This document shows positions 7,505-15,164 of a DNA stretch of 16,483 nucleotides, in pieces. A program made the translations under genes and the position numbers. The notes under the pieces were generated by a model. The model was not told the DNA's origin. It ran no database searches and worked only from the letters and a program-made list of their open reading frames with translations. Each line of letters begins with the position of its first letter. Within the stretch, counting starts at the first letter, position 1. Origin of the DNA: Gemmatimonadota bacterium (lineage in GTDB: Bacteria; Gemmatimonadota; Gemmatimonadetes; Gemmatimonadales; GWC2-71-9); assembly GCA_024640185.1 (NCBI GenBank), contig JAHEFN010000012.1, positions 1 to 16,483 on the forward strand, in the 5' to 3' direction.

Positions 7505-9025
7505 ATGCTCCTTCACCACACCTTCATCCGCACGGCCAAGACCCACGCAGGCAAGCTGGCCATTGTTGACCGGACCACCGGGACGCGGCTCAGCTACGGT
7601 CGCGCCCTGGTCGGGTCCCTCATTCTGGCCAGAAAACTGGAGCGGCTCGACGAGGGCTTCATCGGGATCATGCTGCCGACCTCGGCGGGGTGCGCGCTCT
7701 CGGTGCTCGGCGCCCTGATGAGTGGCCGCACGCCGGTGATGATCAACTACTCCACCGGGGCTGCCGACAACTGCCGGTACGCGCAGCAGAAGTGTGCCTT
7801 CTCGACGATCATCACCTCGCGGAAGCTGCTTCCGAAGCTCGACTGCCCGGAACTGCCGGGAATGGTGTTCATCGAAGACCTGATGGCGGGGGTGTCGACG
7901 CTCGACAAGCTCGGCGCTTTGCTCCGGTCGAAACTGCCGACAGAGGTCCTCCTCACGCGTGTCCACCGCGGCGCGGAGGACGACCCTGCCGTGGTGCTCT
8001 TCACCAGTGGGAGCGAGCGCGATCCCAAGGCGGTGATGCTCAGCCACCGGAACATTGCCGCGAACCTCCGTGGCATCTCCGAGGCGATTGCGCTGAGTGC
8101 CGACGACATCTTCCTCGCCAACCTGCCGCTCTTCCATGTCTTCGGACTGACCACCAACCTCTGGCTGCCGATCTACCACGGCATGACCATGGTGACCTAC
8201 GCCAACCCGCTGGATTTCAAGACGATCTGCACGATCATCCGCGAGGAACAGGTGACCTTCGTGGTGGGAACGCCGATGTTCATGTGGGGCTACCTGCGGA
8301 AGTCCGAGCCGGGCGACTTCGCCAGCTGCCGGATCGTGCTGACCGGTGCCGACAAGACCCCCGATTCGTTGCGACGGGAGTTCCTCGAACAGCACGACCT
8401 GGTGCTGCTCGAGGGCTATGGCTGCACCGAGACCTCGCCGGTGATCTCCTTCAACCAACCGGAGGCCAATCGCCCCGGCAGCGTGGGCCGGCCGTTGCCC
8501 AATGTCGAGGTGCGACTCGAGGATCATGAGACGGGGCGGCCGTGTGCCGTCGGGGAAGTCGGCAAGATCCTGGTCAAGGGCGAGAGCGTCATGCAGGGGT
8601 ATTACGACGACTTCGCAGCGACCTCGCTCGCCATGCGCGACGGTTGGTACGACACCGGTGACATGGGGTACCAGGATGCCGAGGGGTACCTCTGGCATGT
8701 GGGCCGGCTGCGGCGGTTCATCAAGGTTGCTGGCGAGATGGTCTCGCTCATTCGGGTCGAGAATGTGCTGGAGCAGTGCCTCCCCAACGACGTGTCGTGC
8801 TGCATCGTGGAGGTGCCGGATGGCATCCGGGGGGCGCGCATCGTGGCGGCCGTGACGCGTCAACTTGACGAGGCAGCGGTCGTCAAGGCGATGTCGGCCG
8901 AGCTGCCGAATATTGCGCTGCCGAAGCAATTCGTGGTGCTGGAGGAGCTGCCCGTCATGGGCAGTGGCAAGATCGACTTTCGACGGACCACCGAGCTGGT
9001 CCGTGCCGCTGTCCGTCCCGGGTAG
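7505..9025 (+). CDS. AMP-forming acyl-ACP/acyl-CoA synthetase, Aas C-terminal type
   Basis: The 506-residue protein activates a fatty acid as acyl-adenylate and transfers it to a thiol carrier. It carries the ANL superfamily motifs in order: LFTSGSERDPK (165-175), GYGCTET (304-310), YDTGD (382-386), the hinge region near GRLRRFIKVAGE (400-411) and the catalytic lysine in GSGK (Lys489). The FTSGSE form of the first motif and the IGIMLPTSAGCALSVLGALMSG stretch in the N-terminal third recall the synthetase half of Aas, the bifunctional 2-acyl-glycerophosphoethanolamine acyltransferase/acyl-ACP synthetase. I therefore favour acyl-ACP over acyl-CoA as product. The acyltransferase half is absent, so this is a stand-alone form, perhaps salvaging fatty acids for membrane lipid. 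The ATG at 7505 matches where homology starts, although its ribosome site is poor. It diverges from the kinase gene. Confidence 0.9.
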   Translation: MLLHHTFIRTAKTHAGKLAIVDRTTGTRLSYGRALVGSLILARKLERLDEGFIGIMLPTSAGCALSVLGALMSGRTPVMINYSTGAADNCRYAQQKCAFSTIITSRKLLPKLDCPELPGMVFIEDLMAGVSTLDKLGALLRSKLPTEVLLTRVHRGAEDDPAVVLFTSGSERDPKAVMLSHRNIAANLRGISEAIALSADDIFLANLPLFHVFGLTTNLWLPIYHGMTMVTYANPLDFKTICTIIREEQVTFVVGTPMFMWGYLRKSEPGDFASCRIVLTGADKTPDSLRREFLEQHDLVLLEGYGCTETSPVISFNQPEANRPGSVGRPLPNVEVRLEDHETGRPCAVGEVGKILVKGESVMQGYYDDFAATSLAMRDGWYDTGDMGYQDAEGYLWHVGRLRRFIKVAGEMVSLIRVENVLEQCLPNDVSCCIVEVPDGIRGARIVAAVTRQLDEAAVVKAMSAELPNIALPKQFVVLEELPVMGSGKIDFRRTTELVRAAVRPG

Positions 9026-9085
9026 CGCGGCAGCCTCCCCCCCTCTTCATACCCCGGGCGACGGGTGAGCGACCGGATCGCCTCG

Positions 9086-9117
9086 AGGGCCGGGCCGGCG
9101 GTGATGCCCGGCCTTTC
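9086..9117. terminator. GC-rich hairpin terminator between convergent genes
   Basis: GGCCGGGC (9088-9095) pairs with GCCCGGCC (9106-9113) across a 10-nt loop, with an outer A-T and G-T pair. On the plus strand TTTC follows the stem, giving a short T-tract terminator for the synthetase gene 60 nt upstream. The convergent lipoprotein gene ends at 9163 and may use the same structure. The rest of the 137-nt spacer shows nothing else. Confidence 0.6.
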
Positions 9118-9162
9118 GCGGCGGCCCTCGGAGCGACGCCGAAATCACTCATCCAGGGGGAG

Positions 9163-9771
9163 TCACATCACCGTCACGTCATAATCGACGAATGACCCGA
9201 AGCACTGCTCCCGACTGATCCGCCGCTTGCCCTTCATCTTGAAGACCATGATCGAGGCACCTCGATATTGCACGGTGGTCCCGCCGTTCTCGATCACGTC
9301 GGCACTGTCCCACCCGAAGAGTTGGACCTCGTACGCGAAGTCCCCGATCGTCGTGGTCCAACGATCGACGCGACCCGAGGGATCGCTGGAGAGCTTGTCC
9401 CGGCTGAGATCGAGTGTCCCGGTGGCCGGGGTCGCCTCCTGCACCAGCTGGACCAGTCCCGGCACGTCGGGGATGGTACCCGGCAGGTCGCCACAGGTGA
9501 GGTTGGCGAGGTCAACGCGCATCTCGAGCTGATACTCGCCCTTGGCCGAGAGGGTCCGGCTGTCATTCCTGCCGCTCACGGCCTGTGCCGCACCGACAAG
9601 GTCCCCCGTCACGGCGAGAGAGAGGGCAGTGCCGCCACCCCCGCTGGCCCCGCCGCCCTTCTTCGCGAGGACGATCGGTGAGGTGGCTTGGTCGAGGCCC
9701 ACCGGCGTCTGGTTGCAGGCCGCGAGCAGGGCGACGCTGCTGATGGCGAAGCCGATCATTCGTGGTGTCAT
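9163..9771 (-). CDS. Small lipoprotein of unknown function
   Basis: The 202-residue product starts with a textbook lipoprotein signal: Met, Arg4, a hydrophobic run, and lipobox LAAC with Cys19 as the lipidated residue. After it comes a Gly/Ser linker (KKGGGASGGGGT, about residue 37-48) that probably spans the gap to a folded beta-rich domain. Two further cysteines (in LTCGDL and EQCFGS) could form a disulfide. I do not recognise the domain. Two ATGs stand side by side (9774 and 9771). AGGAGG lies five bases from the second and only two from the first, so 9771 is preferred. It is transcribed away from the SARP-like regulator, and a long dyad lies about 25 nt upstream of its start, hinting at regulation from the divergent region. 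Confidence 0.75.
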   Translation of the reverse strand: MTPRMIGFAISSVALLAACNQTPVGLDQATSPIVLAKKGGGASGGGGTALSLAVTGDLVGAAQAVSGRNDSRTLSAKGEYQLEMRVDLANLTCGDLPGTIPDVPGLVQLVQEATPATGTLDLSRDKLSSDPSGRVDRWTTTIGDFAYEVQLFGWDSADVIENGGTTVQYRGASIMVFKMKGKRRISREQCFGSFVDYDVTVM

Positions 9772-9796
9772 CATCTCCTCCTGGGGAATGGTCGAG

Positions 9797-9826
9797 GTGA
9801 TTGCGAGCAATTTGCTCTGCAATCAC
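9797..9826. promoter_or_regulatory. 30-bp dyad in divergent lipoprotein/regulator spacer
   Basis: GTGATTGC (9797-9804) and GCAATCAC (9819-9826) are perfectly complementary. Within them AGCAA (9806-9810) and TTGCT (9812-9816) form a second, nested pair, so almost the whole 30 nt is symmetric. It lies 26-55 nt upstream of the lipoprotein start, where a repressor or activator would act. A role as a binding site for the adjacent regulator is inference. Read as RNA it would make a hairpin in the lipoprotein leader only if transcription starts upstream of it. Confidence 0.5.
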
Positions 9827-9966
9827 GCGTGCGTTGTCACGTCCTCGCCGTCGCTGTACCCTTGCTTGACGGCAGCTGGACCGGGTCGGAAATGCCAGCG
9901 CATGGGCCAAGTCTCGCGCGTAGCCGTCACGGTACTCTCACGCAGCTCGTGAGGGAGGGCGTTCCA

Positions 9967-12537
9967 GTGATTCGACTTCACATCCTTGGCTCGCTCGACC
10001 TGCGCACGGACCCCTCACAGCCCGGCGTACGGCGCCTGCTGCACCAGCCCAAGCGCGTTGCGCTGCTGGCCTATCTGGCGCACCGGGCGGCAGGCGAGCC
10101 CGTCCGTCGTGATACCCTCCTCGGTCTCTTCTGGCCGGAAGGGAGCCAGGAGAGCGGGCGCCATGCCTTGAGTCAGGCACTCTACGTCCTTCGCCATACC
10201 CTGGAGGTGGACCTGATCCGGGCCGTCGGACAGGAGTCCATCGCCCTCGATCACGACAGGCTCTGGTGCGACAGCACCGCCTTCGATGCCGCACTGACCG
10301 GGGGGGACCTCGACGTCGGATTGAAGCTCTATCGCGGAGACCTCTTGGAGGGGTTCTACCTCCCGGGGGTCGGTGAATTCGAGCGATGGCTTGATGAGGA
10401 GCGCACCCGGTTGCGCGACCGGGCGGTCGGGGCGGCCCGGGCGCTTGCTGACCGGGAGGAGGCTGACCAGAACGTGCTCGGGGCGATCCGTTGGGCTCGG
10501 CGGACCGTCGAACTGGCCCCGTATGACGAGTCGGCGATCCGCCGCCTGGTCACCCTGCTGGCGAAGGCAGGCGACCGGACCGGGGCGCACCTCGAGTTCC
10601 AGCGATTTGCCGAACGACTCGATGCCGACATCGAGATCGCACCGCCGGCCGCCCTGGTCGACTTGATGGCTCATATCGAGCAGCTGCCGGTCGCTCCCGA
10701 ACCACCGACCGTGTTGGTGAGCGCCGTCGGCACGGAATGGTCAGGGGTTGTGCCAACGCCGGCACCTCCACGGCAGGACCCCGTGCCACCTCGGGCAGAT
10801 ACTCTCCAGGAACCATCGCGCCCGCGCGTCGGCGCCCTCGCCCTGCTGGGTGGGATTCTCCTCGTCGCGATGGCCGCCGCGTTGATCAATGGGAGGACCG
10901 CCGGCGTTGTCGCGACTGACCCGGGGCAACCGCCGGTTGTGTTGGTGGCGGCTGCCGTGGTTCCCTCGGGTGATTCCCTTCTGGCAGCTCGGGCGAGATT
11001 GGTGCAGGATGCGCTTGGCCGCGAGATCGCTCGGACGGGTGTGGCGCGGGCGGTCGCCCCGATGGCCAGTTCAGGGGAGGATCCGGCGACCGCTCTGGTC
11101 CTCGGGAGCCGCATCTCCCGGCGCGGCGCAGCGACCGTGGTCGAGGTTCACGCTCGCGATCCCGTGACCGGCGTGTACCTGTTCACGCTCGAGCCGTTCA
11201 CCCTCGACTCGGCCGGGGCGGGGGACCTCCAGGAGCTGCTTGCCCCGACGATGGTGGCGATCGCACAGTACTTCGATGAACGGCTCCGGGGGTGGTTCGC
11301 GCATGCCAGTCGTCCCCGGGACCTGGCCTCCCATCGCCGGTATGCCGAGGCACTGACCCGGTTTGGTGCGGTGGCGTATCCCACGGCCGGGGCCGAGGCC
11401 GCCGAGGCAATGCTGGCGGTCTGGCGGGCCGACACGGCGTTCACTGCACCGCTGATCTGGGCGATGTTTGCGCTGCTCGACGCCATTGAGCTCGATGCGG
11501 CGGACTCGATCGCCCACCAACTCGCTGGGCGCATCGAGACGTTGCCCGAGTGGGACCACCATGCCCTCGACTACTTCCTTGCCGATCTTCACGGCCAGAT
11601 CCGGGAACGATACGACGCGGCCGAGGCCTTGGCCGCGCTGTCGCAGGATCCGTTCTGGCAGTTGCGGTTCGCCGAGGCCGCCGCTGCCATGGGCTGTGGT
11701 GAGGAGGCTCTCGACGCGTTGATCCGCTCCGACCCGCGTCAGGGGGCGATGCGGCGACATGTCCGTGAGTATTGGACCCTCCGGCTCGACCTGCGGCACC
11801 TCAGTGGCGATCCGGTGGCCGAGGCGGAGGATGCACGGCTGGCCTCGCGGCAGCTCACGGACGAGCAACAACCCGGGCAATGGTATCGGGTCCAGGCGGC
11901 ACTGATCCGGGCCGCGGCTGTTGCGGGGGATTCCCAGGTGCTACGGCAGGAGCTCGGGAAGGTGCGCTCGCTCGGCCAGCGGGCCCATTTCCTCTACACG
12001 AGCTTGTTGTATTGGGGGCCACTCGATCTTCCGGCCGACGCTCCGGCGAAGGTCACGATTCTCGACAGTGCCAAGAGTTGGTACGCGGAGTGGCCGGACC
12101 GGAACAGCTGTGCGTATCAGAATCTCCGATTCACCTTGCTGTATCATGGAGCCGAGTGGGTGGCCGCCGATGCGGCACTGGCCGATCTGGTGACGGCCAG
12201 CTGCCTCGACACGGCGGAGGCCATCGTGGGGGCAGCCCTGTTCGCGGCGCATCGTGGCGACACGGCTCGTGCGATGGAGGCCATCGCGGCCTTCGATTGG
12301 GAGGCGGCCAACGACCACTATCGGCACATCGCGGTCGGCGATCCCCACTTCTGGCGTGCCAGGCTGCATGCCATCCTGGGGGATCCTGCCGCGGCGGTTG
12401 GTGACCTGCGGGTCGCCAACCGTCGTGGGGTGCCGTTTCGGGCGATCCTCGAGGGGGCCGCTTCGGTGGATTTCGACCGCATCAGGGGCTATCCACCGCT
12501 CGAGGAGCTGCTCGCCCCGCGAGCATGCGGAGCGTGA
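9967..12537 (+). CDS. Membrane-anchored SARP/BTAD-type transcriptional regulator with TolB-like and helical-repeat C-terminus
   Basis: The 856-residue protein starts with an OmpR-like winged helix of the SARP type (about 1-95; the RDTLLGLFWPEGSQESGRHA stretch is typical). A bacterial transcriptional activator domain follows (about 96-240), then a Pro-rich linker and one transmembrane helix near 288-308. The remainder would lie outside the inner membrane. It begins with a divergent TolB-like segment (ALVLGSRISRRGAATVVEVHARDPVTG aligns by eye with the kinase's VVEGSVRKIGNRIRISAQLVDVANG) and continues with alpha-helical, TPR-like repeats. The start is a GTG with GGAGG eight bases upstream; the open frame further 5' lacks support. 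The layout suggests direct signalling from periplasm to DNA, as in ToxR-like proteins. The 3' end lies 9 nt from the convergent nucleotidyltransferase gene. Targets are unknown; the divergent lipoprotein is the nearest candidate. Confidence 0.85.
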   Translation: MIRLHILGSLDLRTDPSQPGVRRLLHQPKRVALLAYLAHRAAGEPVRRDTLLGLFWPEGSQESGRHALSQALYVLRHTLEVDLIRAVGQESIALDHDRLWCDSTAFDAALTGGDLDVGLKLYRGDLLEGFYLPGVGEFERWLDEERTRLRDRAVGAARALADREEADQNVLGAIRWARRTVELAPYDESAIRRLVTLLAKAGDRTGAHLEFQRFAERLDADIEIAPPAALVDLMAHIEQLPVAPEPPTVLVSAVGTEWSGVVPTPAPPRQDPVPPRADTLQEPSRPRVGALALLGGILLVAMAAALINGRTAGVVATDPGQPPVVLVAAAVVPSGDSLLAARARLVQDALGREIARTGVARAVAPMASSGEDPATALVLGSRISRRGAATVVEVHARDPVTGVYLFTLEPFTLDSAGAGDLQELLAPTMVAIAQYFDERLRGWFAHASRPRDLASHRRYAEALTRFGAVAYPTAGAEAAEAMLAVWRADTAFTAPLIWAMFALLDAIELDAADSIAHQLAGRIETLPEWDHHALDYFLADLHGQIRERYDAAEALAALSQDPFWQLRFAEAAAAMGCGEEALDALIRSDPRQGAMRRHVREYWTLRLDLRHLSGDPVAEAEDARLASRQLTDEQQPGQWYRVQAALIRAAAVAGDSQVLRQELGKVRSLGQRAHFLYTSLLYWGPLDLPADAPAKVTILDSAKSWYAEWPDRNSCAYQNLRFTLLYHGAEWVAADAALADLVTASCLDTAEAIVGAALFAAHRGDTARAMEAIAAFDWEAANDHYRHIAVGDPHFWRARLHAILGDPAAAVGDLRVANRRGVPFRAILEGAASVDFDRIRGYPPLEELLAPRACGA

Positions 12538-12546
12538 CGTCGGGCC

Positions 12547-13269
12547 TCACGAAGCGGCAGGGGCCAGAGCATCGATGCGGTCGGCGAGCCGTTCGATCGC
12601 CTCCATGTAGGCGGTGAACTCTTCACGAGTGCAGGGCCTGTCCGGCTCGAGCCGTCGCGCGACGGCCGCCCGGAGGGTGGCCACATCGTCGCCGAGCAGT
12701 TCGGCGAGCGCGGCGAGCGTCGCCTCGGGTGTGGTGCCGGGAGGGCGCCCCCAGAGCACGGCCATCGCCCGGAGCAAGACGAGCAGGCCCGAGCTGCATG
12801 CCCTGACGAATCCTCCCAGGACCGGTTCCGTCTCGGCGAAGCGGATATAGGCCTGCCGCAACCGGATCACCTTCTCCCGAAACGCCACCTCCAGCGCCCG
12901 CCGCAACTCCTCACGATTGACCTTGATCCCGGCGACCGGATCCTCCCCGGCAAGCACGAGATGGTCCACCTGCATGTCGGTGATCTCGATCGGGAAGCTG
13001 TCTGCCGCCCGACCCCATTCCTTGCGGCCAATCACCAGCGGGGGGAGATGGCCCTGTGCCTGCCATTCGCCGATGGCCGGAGTCAATCGCGTCAGGGAGA
13101 TCGGGGACGGGTCATCGACCACCACCAAGATCCTCACTTCCGACGGATCGTTGGCCCATACCTCGCTGTTCATCGATCCATCCAGGACGACGGAGCATCC
13201 GTTGTCGGTGTCGCGGCAGAGTCTCTCTGCCAAGGCGATCAGGTCCGCCTGTGTGGTTGCCTGTGTCAT
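12547..13269 (-). CDS. Nucleotidyltransferase-fold protein with degenerate active site
   Basis: The 240-residue protein shows the start of a Pol-beta-like nucleotidyltransferase fold: VVLDGSMNSEV (27-37) followed by SEVRILVVVDD (43-53). This mirrors the family pattern GSxxRG...SDIDLLVV. The two acids expected in the S-D-x-D segment are replaced by Glu44 and Arg46, so metal-dependent catalysis is doubtful. A middle segment (PIEITDMQVDHLVLAGEDPVAG, 93-114) and an all-helical C-terminal half are shared with a family of uncharacterised bacterial proteins I recall. The ATG at 13269 has AAGGAGG eight bases upstream; the frame upstream lacks this support. It lies 53 nt behind the propeller lipoprotein gene on the same strand and may be co-transcribed. 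Its 3' end is 9 nt from the convergent SARP gene. Role unknown: it may bind a nucleotide without turnover. Confidence 0.72.
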   Translation of the reverse strand: MTQATTQADLIALAERLCRDTDNGCSVVLDGSMNSEVWANDPSEVRILVVVDDPSPISLTRLTPAIGEWQAQGHLPPLVIGRKEWGRAADSFPIEITDMQVDHLVLAGEDPVAGIKVNREELRRALEVAFREKVIRLRQAYIRFAETEPVLGGFVRACSSGLLVLLRAMAVLWGRPPGTTPEATLAALAELLGDDVATLRAAVARRLEPDRPCTREEFTAYMEAIERLADRIDALAPAAS

Positions 13270-13277
13270 CGTTACAT

Positions 13278-13284
13278 CCTCCTT
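13278..13284 (-). promoter_or_regulatory. Shine-Dalgarno fixing the nucleotidyltransferase-fold gene start
   Basis: AAGGAGG on the minus strand, 8 nt before the ATG at 13269, is one of the strongest ribosome sites in the window. It lies in the 53-nt purine-rich spacer after the lipoprotein stop. Confidence 0.65.
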
Positions 13285-13322
13285 CGTGTCCTTTCTTCTC
13301 TTGGCATGTTGCTGTTGCGGAG

Positions 13323-15005
13323 CTACGGGTGCGTTCGCCACGCCGGGCCGCTGTGCACGAATCCCGTTGGCTCGACCACGGGCCTGGTCACGGTCCCATC
13401 ACCGAGTGTGTCGATGGTCCCTATCCCCAACTCGTCATGGAAGACCACACGACCGTCGGGCAGCCAGAGCGGGTTGAGTTGGGCGCCAGCCAAGTAGAGG
13501 AGGCGAGTCGGCTCGCTGCCGTCCGCCTTCATGGTCCAGAGATCGTACCCCGTCTGGTCGGTCCGGATTCCTCGTCGCCATACCAGCTTGGTGCCATCTG
13601 GCGACCAGTTTGGTTCGCGATCGAGGGTGGTGGGGGATGCTGTCAAGTTCACGCGGTGCGTGCCGTCGGCATCCACGACGAACAGGTCGCCCTCTTCGCC
13701 GGTCACCGTGTCCTCCACCGCGACCTTGGCACCGTCGGGCGACCAGGCCGCCTTGATGCCGGAGGTGAGGAGGACCTCCGGGCCCACACCATCGACCTCG
13801 ATGACGAACACGTGGGTGCCATCATCGTAGGCAAGGCGGGTGCCGTCGGGTGACCAGTCGGCATTGGCCCCTCGCCCTGCCGTGGGTCCGCGGTCGGTGA
13901 AGTCCCGGAGCCCGGTGCCGTCGGCGTTCACCAGCATGAGGATCCCGGGGTACCGCTCGAAGACCAGGCGACTGCCATCGGGTGACCATGCGGCTCCCCG
14001 ATCCAAGCTCTCGCCGAAGGTGAGTTGCACCACGCTGTCGGTGTCGGCCCGCAGGCCCATGAGGTGGGACTCCGTGGGCTCGATCTGGACCTGGGTGAAG
14101 GTGAGTGACAGGTCGTCCGGAAACGCGAGGCAGGCCACCCGCAGTCGCAACACGGTCACCAGGCCCTCGGCCACACCGGCGCTCACGCCCTCGTTCGCGG
14201 TGGCGCCGTAGCAGTTGGGCGCGTGACCCTCGAGATGGGCGGTGTGGGTCCCGGGCAGCAGGTCGAGATAGCTGAGGGTGTCCTGGGTCGAGGCTGGTCC
14301 GGTCTCCACGCCATCAATCACTACTCGGTACCCGTCGGGATCGAGGCCACGTCCCTCGGTCTCGACCATGACACGAAGCTCGGTGGGTGCCGAGACCTCG
14401 ATGGCAGCGGAACCCTCCACTCCGGCGGCGACGGCGGTGATCGTGGCGAAGCCATTGGTCACCGCCGTCACGAGACCGGTCTGGTCCACGGTCGCGTGCT
14501 GCGGAGCCGATGACCGCCAAGCAATCGTCACCCCGGACATCGTTGTCCCTCCAGCGCCGCGAGCAACCGCCACCAAGCGGGCAGTGTCCTGCAACCGCAC
14601 CAAGGCGAGGGCCGAGGGCGACACCGTAACGGAGAGGATCTGGGGTGGCGCCTCGACCGTGATGGCGGCCACTCCGGTGTGTCCCGCGGTGGTGGCACGG
14701 ATGGTGGCCGTCCCGTTGCTGATGGCCGTGGCCAATCCCTGGCCGTCGATCGATACCGTGGTCGGGTCAGAGGATTGCCAGGTGAACGACCGGCCCGTGA
14801 CGACCGACCCGTCGGCGCCCCTGGCCACCGCGGTGAGGCGAGCGGTGTCCCTGATTTGCCTAAGTTGCAACGTGCCGGGTGCCACGGTCACGGAAGCAAC
14901 GGCGGCCGGTGGTGCCGACCCGGTAGGCGTGCTGCCTCCACAGGCGGCGAATGACAGGATGGCCATCAACGGCAAGTGCGGGAGGGAGTGATACGAGTCG
15001 GGCAT
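13323..15005 (-). CDS. Lipoprotein with two Big_2 Ig-like domains, PEGA-like domain and PD40 beta-propeller
   Basis: The 560-residue surface or periplasmic protein starts with a hydrophobic segment ending in SFAAC (Cys22), a plausible but weak lipobox. The n-region lacks Lys or Arg, which is unusual. Two Big_2-type bacterial Ig repeats follow (about 36-118 and 122-206), both with the WxSSxP...V...GLxTAxxNGxATI pattern. A PEGA-like segment (about 209-294) comes next, then a TolB-type propeller built from PD40 repeats. W-S-P-D-G occurs at 340, 384, 421 and 467, with a degenerate WLPDG at 514. Such proteins usually bind proteins or glycans; no enzyme is implied. The ATG at 15005 has GAGGA seven to eight bases upstream, better than the in-frame ATG at 15065. 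It diverges from the DUF2911 gene and precedes the nucleotidyltransferase-fold gene. Confidence 0.83.
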   Translation of the reverse strand: MPDSYHSLPHLPLMAILSFAACGGSTPTGSAPPAAVASVTVAPGTLQLRQIRDTARLTAVARGADGSVVTGRSFTWQSSDPTTVSIDGQGLATAISNGTATIRATTAGHTGVAAITVEAPPQILSVTVSPSALALVRLQDTARLVAVARGAGGTTMSGVTIAWRSSAPQHATVDQTGLVTAVTNGFATITAVAAGVEGSAAIEVSAPTELRVMVETEGRGLDPDGYRVVIDGVETGPASTQDTLSYLDLLPGTHTAHLEGHAPNCYGATANEGVSAGVAEGLVTVLRLRVACLAFPDDLSLTFTQVQIEPTESHLMGLRADTDSVVQLTFGESLDRGAAWSPDGSRLVFERYPGILMLVNADGTGLRDFTDRGPTAGRGANADWSPDGTRLAYDDGTHVFVIEVDGVGPEVLLTSGIKAAWSPDGAKVAVEDTVTGEEGDLFVVDADGTHRVNLTASPTTLDREPNWSPDGTKLVWRRGIRTDQTGYDLWTMKADGSEPTRLLYLAGAQLNPLWLPDGRVVFHDELGIGTIDTLGDGTVTRPVVEPTGFVHSGPAWRTHP

Positions 15006-15081
15006 GATGGCGTTCCTCGGCGTTGGGGCAGTGATGTGCGGGAAGGATTGGCGCACAACCATCACCCCACTCTCACCCCGT

Positions 15082-15095
15082 CGGTGATATCACCG
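15082..15095. promoter_or_regulatory. 14-bp perfect palindrome between divergent lipoprotein and DUF2911 genes
   Basis: CGGTGATATCACCG is fully symmetric and lies in the 159-nt spacer, 77 nt upstream of the propeller lipoprotein start and 69 nt upstream of the DUF2911 start. Its position suits an operator serving one or both genes. No clear -35/-10 pair is visible around it. The identity of a binding protein is unknown. Confidence 0.4.
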
Positions 15096-15164
15096 GGCCC
15101 TTGCCCTCCCGCCCAAAATCGCCCAATCTCATGGATTCCCGATCCACTTTCTCGGAGTTCGCCG

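Noticed and set aside
7316..8929. Upstream extension of the kinase frame on the minus strand by about 538 codons
   Set aside because: It runs antisense to the acyl-ACP synthetase, whose motifs are intact on the plus strand. Kinase homology begins right at the ATG at 7315.
9688..9966. Extension of the SARP gene 5' to an ATG at 9688
   Set aside because: It would overlap the lipoprotein signal sequence on the other strand and the dyad, has no ribosome site, and the winged-helix homology starts at the GTG at 9967, which has GGAGG before it.
12509..12525. Short hairpin TGCTCG/CGAGCA at the end of the SARP gene
   Set aside because: It is only 6 bp, lies inside coding sequence and has no T-run, so chance is likely, although the 9-nt convergent gap leaves little room for another terminator.
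13558..14010. Recurring GC-rich DNA blocks around GCCGTCGGGTGACCA
   Set aside because: These are the reverse-strand codons of the W-S-P-D-G motifs in the PD40 propeller, so they reflect protein repeats and not a DNA element.
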